From the IMG/VR virus record IMGVR_UViG_3300025168_000402, positions 1 through 30,645 of that record: a DNA stretch of 30,645 nt; one strand, given 5' to 3'. Shown piece after piece: positions 17,901-26,400 of this stretch; the first letter of the stretch is position 1; each line of letters begins with the position of its first letter. A model generated the notes under the pieces. It was not told where the DNA came from and ran no database searches. It was given only the letters and a program-made list of their open reading frames with translations. The translations under genes and the position numbers were made by a program. This DNA is from a virus.

Positions 17901-19976
17901 CGCAATCCACGCATGAACCCATTGGTTGTGAGCAGAACATATGAGATATCCCGCATATCGTTCGAGGTGATTCATTACACCGATTTTTATTATCTGTTTG
18001 ACTTCCTCTGCATCTTCTCCGGTAAATATATCATCCTCCGTAGATCCAATATCCTCCCAAACATCGAGCAGTGGAATGATTGTGTTTGTAGTAAATGCAA
18101 GTGCGCCACCTCTGTAATCGTCGTTCCAATAAGGACTGTCTCCATTTTGATCGAACTGCATCAATTGATGTAGGAGAGCGAGAACAAGTCTATTTCGAAT
18201 ACCAGCATTCTTATAAAAAGGATTTGCATCACGAAGGAATCCTAGACCCAAGTCTTCTCTGGTATCACCAAGAGAATACATTCTGGCAAGAGGGGCCCCC
18301 AAACCTGAAGTAGGTCCGAGACGAGGAAATTCCTGATCTTTCCAGTTGGAATAAATGTTTCCCTCTGCATCATGAAGATATCTAAACACACTGGCGTATG
18401 GATTTCCTAACGAATTGGGGTTTCCTAACGCATCGAGATCCGCCCCATCAAGTTTAATATCTTGATGTAAGTTTTTATGCCAGTTCCAAAAAACACCAAA
18501 CCAAGGAGAAGTCGGATCCATATTTTGTTCGAATATGTGACATGGTAGAAACTCAAACAATCCCGGTTTTATAACAGCATTGCTAAGTCTATTTACCTTA
18601 TCTTCACCCCAATACTTAGTAACTTCAAAATCGACGTTGAAGTCAGGCGCTGGGCCCAGCGCCGTCTGGAAATCATCCAAGATATTCTGTCTGATTGACG
18701 CTTGCATTTCTCCGGCGTAATCCCACGAATCGCCTTCTAGATCTATACCGGGCCGTCCAACCCAATAGGGATCATCCGGTGTATTTACAAGGCCTTCATC
18801 AACAACAAGTAGTTTATAATCTTGTCTTGCTTGTTTTATGTACTGCCACGCAGATCTTTGATTAGCATTCAAGAATGTAATTCTTTGAGAATCCCAAGGA
18901 TAAACTTCTAAGTCTTCGTCGTACTCGTAACTAATTCCATTGTTCAGTCGTATCGCAGTGTTCCTATCAGAACATAGAATAAGAGGAACATCCGTTGCAC
19001 CATGCCTGAGATAGTTTATCGGTGGTTTAACATCATCCGGTTCCCTATCCTCTACTTCTGTTATTTCATGTGTCTCTACCATCAAAGCATTTGCGTGATC
19101 TGTAGATGATCCATCACCATCATCCAAGTTAACCCAGTCAATTCTATACACCTGTCGAAAACTCTCGTTTCTCAGGTGTTCAGGTCCAGAGATCGAGTAA
19201 TCTAATGTTAGAGAAGGTGTATCAGAAGTTTCATGAACTACCCAAGACCTTCTACGTTCACCAGTTTCTGTAAGGGTTTCGTTCATATCAAATTGTTTGA
19301 TAAGCACATCGTCTGCATCCACGACATCTTTAAATATTTTTACGTTAAATCCGGCAGATCCAGAGAACATGTCTCTTGCCTGAAACCATTGTTTTAGTCC
19401 TGCGTTTGGATCTGTATGATCTATAATCTCCGGCGGAAGCGAACAAAAGTAAACAGAACCGCTTTTTGCTTGTCTATCATCTTTCTTGCAAAGATCAGTA
19501 AATCCCATATCACCTTTCCACCCGTAGGGTAAAGGCGGATCTAAGATCAACTCAACGGTACTCATTCTTCCTTCGCCGTTTATAGATGCGTATATCGTAA
19601 CTATTCGTATTTGGTATACCCCACCAACTTCCGAAGCAGGAACATCAACAGAAACCTGTACAGATTCACCAGACCCTCTGGGAAATATTGCTTCGTGTTC
19701 TGGGTACTTGACAGGCACGGGAGGAGATGCATCAGGTCTACCATAACTAGGTCCGTGGAATACAGTTGGATCTTTGTAATCAACACACTCTAAAAATTCT
19801 TTGTGTAGAAGTCTACCTTCCGGATCCAAAACTTCTATATTATATCCCGGAGCAGAGTTAAACCATAATGCTTCGAAACTTAGTGTAGCGTTAAATGCAT
19901 ATCCACTCTCGTTATCAACGAAGAATGAATAACCGAAGGAGGGTATTGAGTGTCTGCTTTCTGGTAATTCTGCCAT
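14955..19976 (-). CDS. Giant tail-associated protein, putative alpha/alpha-toroid polysaccharide lyase-like (1673 aa)
   Basis: The N-terminal third (about 1-330) is beta-rich, with two probable sandwich domains. Residues about 420-870 are strongly helical and aromatic-rich. They include SAHNQWVHAWIALAKAA (about 681-697) and NHNHPTWQESGGYCNIYCAF (about 721-740), patterns that recall the Asn/His/Tyr clefts of alpha/alpha-toroid lyases such as heparinase- or alginate-lyase-like families. A beta-rich part follows (about 990-1320), with YCHIHTDGW (1039-1047) and HRHFNN as possible metal or substrate His sites. The last 350 residues are again beta-like. The protein has no signal peptide. GATAAATAGAGT separates TAAGGA from the ATG at 19976. 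It is the third of three giant genes between the PAAR tip and gp25, so I infer a virion-borne enzyme acting on host glycans. It could instead be a non-enzymatic fibre. No family is proven. Confidence 0.72.
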   Translation of the reverse strand: MAELPESRHSIPSFGYSFFVDNESGYAFNATLSFEALWFNSAPGYNIEVLDPEGRLLHKEFLECVDYKDPTVFHGPSYGRPDASPPVPVKYPEHEAIFPRGSGESVQVSVDVPASEVGGVYQIRIVTIYASINGEGRMSTVELILDPPLPYGWKGDMGFTDLCKKDDRQAKSGSVYFCSLPPEIIDHTDPNAGLKQWFQARDMFSGSAGFNVKIFKDVVDADDVLIKQFDMNETLTETGERRRSWVVHETSDTPSLTLDYSISGPEHLRNESFRQVYRIDWVNLDDGDGSSTDHANALMVETHEITEVEDREPDDVKPPINYLRHGATDVPLILCSDRNTAIRLNNGISYEYDEDLEVYPWDSQRITFLNANQRSAWQYIKQARQDYKLLVVDEGLVNTPDDPYWVGRPGIDLEGDSWDYAGEMQASIRQNILDDFQTALGPAPDFNVDFEVTKYWGEDKVNRLSNAVIKPGLFEFLPCHIFEQNMDPTSPWFGVFWNWHKNLHQDIKLDGADLDALGNPNSLGNPYASVFRYLHDAEGNIYSNWKDQEFPRLGPTSGLGAPLARMYSLGDTREDLGLGFLRDANPFYKNAGIRNRLVLALLHQLMQFDQNGDSPYWNDDYRGGALAFTTNTIIPLLDVWEDIGSTEDDIFTGEDAEEVKQIIKIGVMNHLERYAGYLICSAHNQWVHAWIALAKAAACFNDSAIDYLFLRNIKISDNRYNHNHPTWQESGGYCNIYCAFAIYSLTEVRGYLLKRRDKIIENGEGDDVLAINELTLRDYESQINDLTDYWNHTIVIEPDGSVAGCNDYNSRVDGSCWATSPRRFLEFIGNSYGDTIDIPVMEACHSLVAWTTGRNYENWNDMYRQWQHNITDPYGVSFNLDEDNGDDVSFIEKRLFIQTKLNPTNDNPYSPTRFRENFDLQSNGQLKGLGNKGVNPSYDINTPRNATSAWMDKDDNTLDVTQGPQYANFGISPNSIPNELPSPLPAHINGSFVKLWPSFVIYNENNIGVRTNQKNTAGNETSATRQDLGSVSVKTDKYYCHIHTDGWNPSNQDQDWNNRINKGHDPEYMWALGPSAGGGFSLLTTPENGSVLCGRRKGWMGSNQIYMKRYKREDDVNNPDLGQVWNDAIDADGCGYAWAEPSSDSATAEWTEGTDPDHIGTLVHKQHFNRNFLAKPTDFLYSNSQNVPSTFDGVSELGGIGYLERTYKFNEDNIECTVTLVPKRTVIWDDVYMTLPINIIGRGYNSGDGQYVQNTQSRKSKNRYNGEGNLPNRNTSYGDTFELEKDGCWKKEVFIFAGNQKVTIGHRHFNNLGTEFSFSGGIENIDRLVSGPGTDPAYPQTGNVPVQNGNFFWPLSQEEFDLHKQLKDRYGSMEDLLVTCNEGRDQTDLPVDWCVPAIFGYARKDYDASGRQKAKTTDDALRVHLNDNMKNWTANVPVSFSFTITPGKDLNQAEQESQSTERSITITNYPDLEKLPEGMMNGWGTEDGSNPTMDHSHVFITEDLFDNPDAFTVPVFNDGLMPGRVFGNPNGQFIQGSGTIHIFGDLRLDPAGTPPETGSSAYVRGQRGPGIAGCSMIPKLPDPFGWHMALTMLSSTNGNMGFPDNCDKGIHAVTPFSDSIHLEIPFEDQAGGKNDFFLHLHEDMQASFMDQNDEFRPGSGILSNIVIRIDFDD
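15041..15060 (-). repeat. Perfect 8-bp stem-loop inside the 3' end of the 1673-aa gene
   Basis: On the minus strand CCTGCATG and CATGCAGG flank the four-base loop AAGA. The hairpin lies about 90 bp before the gene's stop and encodes part of HEDMQASF. There is no T-run after it, so it is not a typical intrinsic terminator. It may be incidental, or it may slow decay or transcription just before the next promoter. Confidence 0.5.
18646..18663. repeat. Perfect 18-bp GC-rich palindrome inside a coding region
   Basis: GGCGCTGGGCCCAGCGCC is a perfect self-complementary 18-mer, 16 of 18 bases G or C, in otherwise AT-leaning sequence. It encodes part of ALGPAPDF in the 1673-aa protein. It could be a protein-binding site, a strong cruciform or hairpin, or chance. 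Confidence 0.7.
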
Positions 19977-19989
19977 ACTCTATTTATCC

Positions 19990-22900
19990 TTATTCAAATA
20001 TCCCAATTGGTGGATCATCATTAAATCCGGGAAGTGGGATACCTCGAAGATCTATTGCACTTTGTGGGAGGACTTGCACGAATTTGTTAATACTGTTGTC
20101 GTAAGATAAAGTAAAGTTATCTCTTAGTACACCTTCCCACTTACCTGTGCCGTTGCTTCCCGATCCTGCCGAAAGGGTGTTTTCGTCCGGTTGGAACAAG
20201 CAGTTTCTAACCCATATTCCGGTAGGAACATTCGTTCTGCCCACATTAGAATCCCAAAATTTAAACGTGGAATTTTGAATCAATGAGTTTGTATAAACAC
20301 CAGTTGTAGGTCTACCGGCCTTGATCCACTGCGTGAAAGAACAGTTACTAATGAATATGTGATCCGAAAGACTAAACATATTATTACCTTCAGTGCCTCC
20401 GTCTGTCCATTCACACGCATAATCAACGTAAGCAATTCTTTCAAATATTGAGTTTGTGGCATCAAGAAGGAATGGTTGGAAGTTCTTCACATTCCAGATG
20501 CGAAGACCGAAACAGATTCTGTTTCTGTTCATCTTGTATGCATTACTACCAAAATGCTGGACACCATCGATATGTGCGCCACTTCCGGGACTAATATCAG
20601 AATCCGAAGCAGTGCAATCAAGAAGCATACGACTAAGAGAAAAAACGTCAGTGTCTCTCGATCCTGTAAAATCTGTATTTCTGATAATAGTAGATCCACC
20701 AAAACCAAGGTATCTGTTAGAAACACGACATCCATCTACCATTTGTGCATAGGTTTTACCATTACCATTTATAAGACCTTGTCCCTGACGCCGGTCACCT
20801 TCTTGGTTTGTATTCTCTGAATCATAATGATAAGTGTTTTTAAACCAGAAATATGAACCATTTTGATTCGGTTGCATATACTGAGCAACCTCATCATCTA
20901 CAGTAATATTCTCAAATTTAGTGTATTTTGGACCAGACCAAGTGAAAAATGCTTTCGGGCCAGAGAATCCTGTTCTACCTAATATAACTTGTTGTGCTGG
21001 ATCAGTCTGATCTAAACTTGGATCTGCACTGAAAGTTACCCATACATCATCGGGACCACCTTCGTATGCAGAGGTTTCATAAACACCGGGAGTTTGTATC
21101 ACGAATTTTGCGTTTTCTTTTTGTCCAGTAAAGTTTCTGTAGGTCCACTTTAATCCATCATACGGATCTTCAGCAGTTCCCGAACCGTTTCCTGTGGGAA
21201 CTATTACAGTAGGTGCATTTGCGTATTTTGCTGGACCCCAAAGGAACATAGAGTGTTCACCTTCACTAATAACTTCAGTTCCCCCACCCGCTATATTCCG
21301 TAGCAAGTGTTCTGGGTTGTTTAAGTAATCTACATCGCCGTTGGGTGTATTCTGTAGGACAAATGGTTTTCCTTGATCTTTAGGATATACTATTGCACGA
21401 ATTTCAATTAGATCATTATTCTCTGGTGCTTGAAGAGTTACCCAATATTCACGATTGCCCGTTCTTGGATTCCGTGTCATCTCATTTACAGTTGTTACTG
21501 GTCCATTGTTTGCCTGAAACTCCACTCTGTCTATACCGTTTGCATGAAACGCAACAACTCCGATATTAAATCCATCTGAATCTATTACCTGCATAGGAAT
21601 AACATTCCACCTTGCAATTGGTAATGTTTGTTGATCTGCTGGGTGGTCTCCACCATCCGAATACGAGGCAGGTTGTGGTGTATCGTTCCAAGTTCTAGCC
21701 AGGCCTGGTTCTAGTAGTTCACCACTCCCAACATCACCACCAGAAGCATCGGGGTTGAGAATATAATCACAAAGATCTCCAGGCCCAACCGTCCCACCAT
21801 TAATATCATCCACCATCAAACTGCTAGACCATGAAGTTGCAGAAACAACTAAACCTTTACTTAGTAACGTATTAACCAGTTTTTTGAATTCTGAGAATAC
21901 CATGAGTCTACCGTTTGGGGTTTTTCCACCTTGAGTATTATTAACCCACGGTGCCGTAATCAAGGACTGAAGGTCAAGAACCGCATGATGTTCGGTTGTT
22001 GCTGGATCTAGATCCCATGTGGTAAAGTCAATAACAAACTGAGAACCTGTATTAACCTTCCCAATGAATTCTCCGTTTTCACCTGAAGTTGGGACAAATA
22101 CACCAGAAGAAATGGGAAACAATCCCCATCCCTTGTTTTTGGTGTAGTCCCAAGTACCATTTAGTTTCATTCCACCATCTGGATCGCGGGGAATCAATTC
22201 AAATATTTGGTTATCAGTTCCGACTATATTAGCGATAGTTTCTATTCGTTGATCTCCCGCCAGATAATCACTTTCGTTGTTTGATCTTGCGATTCTAGTT
22301 CCTGCATCAAACGAAGCATTATCAAAACCACATTGAGAAAGAATATCCCACTGACGTTGCCATTCATCTGCTGGATATACCGATGGTTCTTTTTCTGATC
22401 TTGCCCATCCCGGTGAAAATGCTAAGAGATCATCATCGATAAAATCTTTGCTCGATGTTTCATACGCTTGACCATAACCTATATAACAAAATACTTCTTG
22501 GACACCGGCCGCCCTCAACGCATCTGTAGCAACTTTCCACGAAGAAACCTGATCTCCTCTGGCCTCCTCACCGGGTAAACCATTTGGTGTGAATGGAGTA
22601 GGATATGTATTTACAAGACCTATTTCCGTATCTTGTCCGATTAGAGAATTATTAGAACGAGTATCGTAGGAATTTGCCCCATCGAGAAGCATACCTGTAC
22701 CGGCCTTGTTTGTGAAGTATCCCTGATTGTCTTCGAGATTTCCGCTTAAAGGATCCCCTGCCACAAACCCAGCAGGATTTCCAATCATCACACGATTAAA
22801 CATTCTTCCACCGGCAAGGGGCTTGTTTATAATCTGTTGTTGCACATAAAACAATCTACCATTTTGCTCGGGGTTCTGTAGAGCAGAAACATTACCAAAC

Positions 22901-23415
22901 GCTGGGGTATGTAACCAATCCGAACGACCACCATCCACCCCACCTGCTATTCCGTAAGATTCTCTGAACCCAGAGAAAGATGCAAAGTAGTTGATGTAGA
23001 ATGGTGATCGATCTATAGTACGGAAATCTACATCACCACCTCCGGGTTCACCGCCACCACCTCCGGGTTCACCAGAGTTTCCTTCGAACTCACTAATGTA
23101 ATGGCCTAGAGTGGTTTCTGGACTGTTTTTTTCAACCTCTACTTTGTATTCAATGTTGACAATATTTTGGTTTGGAATCCAACTAAAATTATCTACAAAG
23201 AAAGGATCTCCGACCTGGAGATCACCGGGTAATAAGTTTTCAATCAATGTCCAATTTGAAGTACCCGAGACACGACCGTAAAGATTATATGATAATGCGT
23301 TTTCTGCAATTATAAATTTAATTTTATTTGAAGCATTACTATCTTCAACAGATATAACACCGTTGTTGGAATTTGTTAAAGAAGTACCTACAAATACAGT
23401 TCTATTCCATGTCAT
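19990..23415 (-). CDS. Multidomain tailspike/depolymerase-like protein with beta-helix (1141 aa)
   Basis: Residues about 1-108 form a fibronectin-like beta domain, followed by a Gly-rich linker (GEPGGGGGEPGGG, about 115-127). Residues about 130-570 look like an alpha/beta, perhaps TIM-barrel, domain: VATDALRAAGVQEVFCYIG (about 295-313) and QCGFDNASFDAGTRI (about 361-375) resemble strands with acidic residues at their ends. Residues about 600-690 are an Ig-like domain (VEFQANNGPVTTV, REYWVTL, IEIRAIVYP). From about 735 to 1110 is a right-handed beta-helix, seen in GSGTAEDPYDGLKWTY and in repeated IENC/IRNTDF/ISNCSF/IQNSTF turns. HIDGVQHFG (948-956) is a likely active or ligand site. This order fits cyanophage-type tail proteins that bind or cut surface glycans. 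The ATG overlaps the previous stop as ATGA. Beta-helix is fairly certain; enzyme activity is inferred. Confidence 0.8.
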   Translation of the reverse strand: MTWNRTVFVGTSLTNSNNGVISVEDSNASNKIKFIIAENALSYNLYGRVSGTSNWTLIENLLPGDLQVGDPFFVDNFSWIPNQNIVNIEYKVEVEKNSPETTLGHYISEFEGNSGEPGGGGGEPGGGDVDFRTIDRSPFYINYFASFSGFRESYGIAGGVDGGRSDWLHTPAFGNVSALQNPEQNGRLFYVQQQIINKPLAGGRMFNRVMIGNPAGFVAGDPLSGNLEDNQGYFTNKAGTGMLLDGANSYDTRSNNSLIGQDTEIGLVNTYPTPFTPNGLPGEEARGDQVSSWKVATDALRAAGVQEVFCYIGYGQAYETSSKDFIDDDLLAFSPGWARSEKEPSVYPADEWQRQWDILSQCGFDNASFDAGTRIARSNNESDYLAGDQRIETIANIVGTDNQIFELIPRDPDGGMKLNGTWDYTKNKGWGLFPISSGVFVPTSGENGEFIGKVNTGSQFVIDFTTWDLDPATTEHHAVLDLQSLITAPWVNNTQGGKTPNGRLMVFSEFKKLVNTLLSKGLVVSATSWSSSLMVDDINGGTVGPGDLCDYILNPDASGGDVGSGELLEPGLARTWNDTPQPASYSDGGDHPADQQTLPIARWNVIPMQVIDSDGFNIGVVAFHANGIDRVEFQANNGPVTTVNEMTRNPRTGNREYWVTLQAPENNDLIEIRAIVYPKDQGKPFVLQNTPNGDVDYLNNPEHLLRNIAGGGTEVISEGEHSMFLWGPAKYANAPTVIVPTGNGSGTAEDPYDGLKWTYRNFTGQKENAKFVIQTPGVYETSAYEGGPDDVWVTFSADPSLDQTDPAQQVILGRTGFSGPKAFFTWSGPKYTKFENITVDDEVAQYMQPNQNGSYFWFKNTYHYDSENTNQEGDRRQGQGLINGNGKTYAQMVDGCRVSNRYLGFGGSTIIRNTDFTGSRDTDVFSLSRMLLDCTASDSDISPGSGAHIDGVQHFGSNAYKMNRNRICFGLRIWNVKNFQPFLLDATNSIFERIAYVDYACEWTDGGTEGNNMFSLSDHIFISNCSFTQWIKAGRPTTGVYTNSLIQNSTFKFWDSNVGRTNVPTGIWVRNCLFQPDENTLSAGSGSNGTGKWEGVLRDNFTLSYDNSINKFVQVLPQSAIDLRGIPLPGFNDDPPIGIFE
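23034..23073 (-). repeat. Two perfect 19-bp repeats at 21-bp period encoding the Gly-Glu-Pro linker
   Basis: The 19-base unit at 23034-23052 recurs exactly at 23055-23073. The 21-bp period equals seven codons and produces the duplicated GEPGGGG linker of the 1141-aa protein. The site can expand or contract in frame by slippage, varying linker length between the N-terminal domain and the rest. Confidence 0.85.
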
Positions 23416-26400
23416 CCTCTTCCTCCTCCGGTGCTAGAATCATCAATTATAGTCGATCCATCATTGGGACTGATATCTGGTTCATCTACTGTATCACATC
23501 CCGGATCCTCGGGGTCTCCGCCTTCATCATCAACCGTGCCTGGATCAATTTCACTGTCCTGTAGAATTATAAAAAGTGTTTCATCAGACAACGGTGGATC
23601 TAGATCTGTTATGGGTGGATCAACATCAGGATCTTCGATGGGATCTAAATCGAACAATATCCTAGCATATTCAGTTTCATAATCTATGAATTTATAAAAG
23701 TTGAGTGCATTTTCTCGTGTGATGTCTCCAAACTCACCTACCGTATTCCATGCGCCGGGATATATTTCTCCATCTAAAAGTTCCGGATCGAATGAATCAG
23801 GAACACACATATCACATATGGTTCTAAGTCGTGTATCACCAAACGCACTACTCAATGGATATGGTTCTCCGTCACTTTCTCGTCCGCGAAGATACCACTC
23901 CCATTTTGTTAAAGGCCACCACTGTTGCCAACTTATTGCCATCACTGTTTTTGGGATGACAGGATCTTCTCCGGCCACCAGATGTTTCCAAATTTCAAGT
24001 GGAATCCAAGGGAAATCAACTCCAACACAATTTCGATCTAGTTCCTGATCTGTCTGGTTTTCTAAAACTTTACCTGTAAATTTTCCGATGATTTGTCCAC
24101 CTAAACGGTTACTAAGATAATCATTTTCGGTTGGAACATTAACATCAGGGAAATGTTTTTCATATGGTCTTTCATCACAACTATTCATAGAATTGGATGA
24201 TGCCGCTTTCATTTCGTATGCATGTGATATCATGACTCCGGCCTTTTGTCCTAGTCTTTCTTCCATTGCTCGTATATAATTTCTAAGAGGCATTGTCATA
24301 TTACTGCCCGATTGAGAAAAATATAGTTCTGCATTGTTAAAGTCTATTGAACCAACCATCAATTCTCCAATGTTCTTTGTTGATGATCCAAGACCAAGAT
24401 TCGTACGAATCTCATCCATCTCTTCTCTAGTAACAGTGCTAAATTGATCTGGTAAACCTGTCAAATTGAGTCGATAAGATGCATCTCCATTCCAGGCATC
24501 GTACAGTGTAGCGTTCATCATACCATCAATATGATCTCTCGCAACTTCCATTGTATACAATCCCTCGGCACCCGGATCGATATCTGGTTCGTTGAAACAA
24601 AGATGCCAATACCTTGCATCACAACCAATCGGACCTTGATATACTGCTATTCTTCTGCTGGGAGTTCCAACAAATTCAGAAGGCGAACCATCAGGTAGTG
24701 TAGGTGAATCACTCTCGTCCACTACAGTTTTTGCATATGCCACGAGATCAACAAAAGTTTCTACCATTCTCTCTAATTTTATTTGCGAGAGTACCAATCG
24801 TTCTTTGATCTCTTGAAAACTCGGTGGGTTTTGGAGGCCCTCGCTGGCAATATCGAAAGGAAACTGCGTAGGAACTCCTTGACACGATTTATCATCTGGA
24901 CCCAATATATGTCGAGTTTCCCATTCGATTTCAGTTCTGTCGTTTACCACACCCATTAATCGTGCTAGTCCTGCTCGTTGTATAATTGAGAATATACATC
25001 TGTCATAATTTGGTATCTCCATATTATACAACATGACTCCGAACTCACCAACTAGATCGACACCAGAAGCATCTGCTATATTTTTCTCACTTTTGCTGTT
25101 TGTGAGAATTCTATTTTTCATGCGTTCATATAAACATTTGAGCATCGCGTCCCACTGATCTAAATTTGCTCGTTTTAAAATGTGCTTTCTTGTGTCATCG
25201 TTATTATGCCATATACCGGGTGTCCAAATTACTTGCTGACCTGGAAGTCCACCGTCAGAACCCGTTGTAAGTGGTTGTTCTTTCAATGTTCCTAGTAAAC
25301 CTTCATCTGGATCCCACCAACATCCCGGATCGCCTAAGAACATCAATTCGTTTCCTCTTAAGTGTCCATACTCACTACTACCAAGAGTAGAATATATTTT
25401 CTCACCAGTGATAACATCGTAGTCCTGATCATCAACCCAGTGAGCAACAAATTTCCAATTGGTTCCGACTGATGGTGCTTCATCAATTATATCAGCATAA
25501 ACCGATGCAAGGATTGGTGTACTATCGTTTTGGGGACCATTCAGTATGGTGCCGGTCCTTCTCTCGGGTAGACATCTTTTTTGATTAACTCCACGATCAC
25601 GGATAGATTCCATGTAGTGCAAGTATTGGCCCTCCATCCAATCGGAATCTTGAGAACCTTCACCCCGATCTGCTACGAAGTATTCATGAGAAAGACCGGT
25701 TCCAGTCACCGTTTTAAATTTACCATAACCACTTGCCCACCACCGTTCCATGCTAGTTCTATAATATAATCCACTGGTCCCTGGTCTTTCGGAGTCCGTT
25801 TTCATAACACCAGTTCGCCATCTAGAATAATCGGAATCAGAACCATTATTAAAATATCTCTTTCTGGTTTGTATATGGGGATAAAATGGTAGCCATGTAT
25901 CGTCACTAATATTTGGACTTTCTTGCCAACCTCGCGGTGGTTCTGAAAATCCACAATACCATCTGTTCCAAAGGGTGAGTTCCTCGGTAGTCATAAATGG
26001 ATTCCCCGTATCCGGTGGTTCGCCATTTATCAAATCTGACGCAAGATAAAAACCGGCGCCGCCAGGGATGTAGGTATCATCTCTGTATCCCCAATCGTCA
26101 ATTGGATTGGGTAATCCGAATTGATTGTTCTCGCCCCATTTGTCTTTGATATTGTGGTTCATAATTGTTCCGTTTGTGGTAACACAATTATGGTCTCTAG
26201 GAGGCGAATCGATAAAATAGTTAGAAACAAAATCAGAACCCATCACAACAGGCCCATAGTTATTGTGAATTTCCCATACCAATTTATTACCCACACCAGC
26301 AATGTCTGCTGCTTCTGATATTCTTGTAAAATAGTCAGTGAGTCGTGCGCCGCTGTTCTCATTGTTATCTACAATCGTCCACTCAAATGGCCAATGTCCT

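Noticed and set aside
19981-19988. GATAAATA before the 1673-aa gene as a late promoter
   Set aside because: It has one mismatch to TATAAATA and lies 4 bp from the ATG, so the transcript would start at or past the start codon. It is better read as the spacer after the TAAGGA ribosome site.
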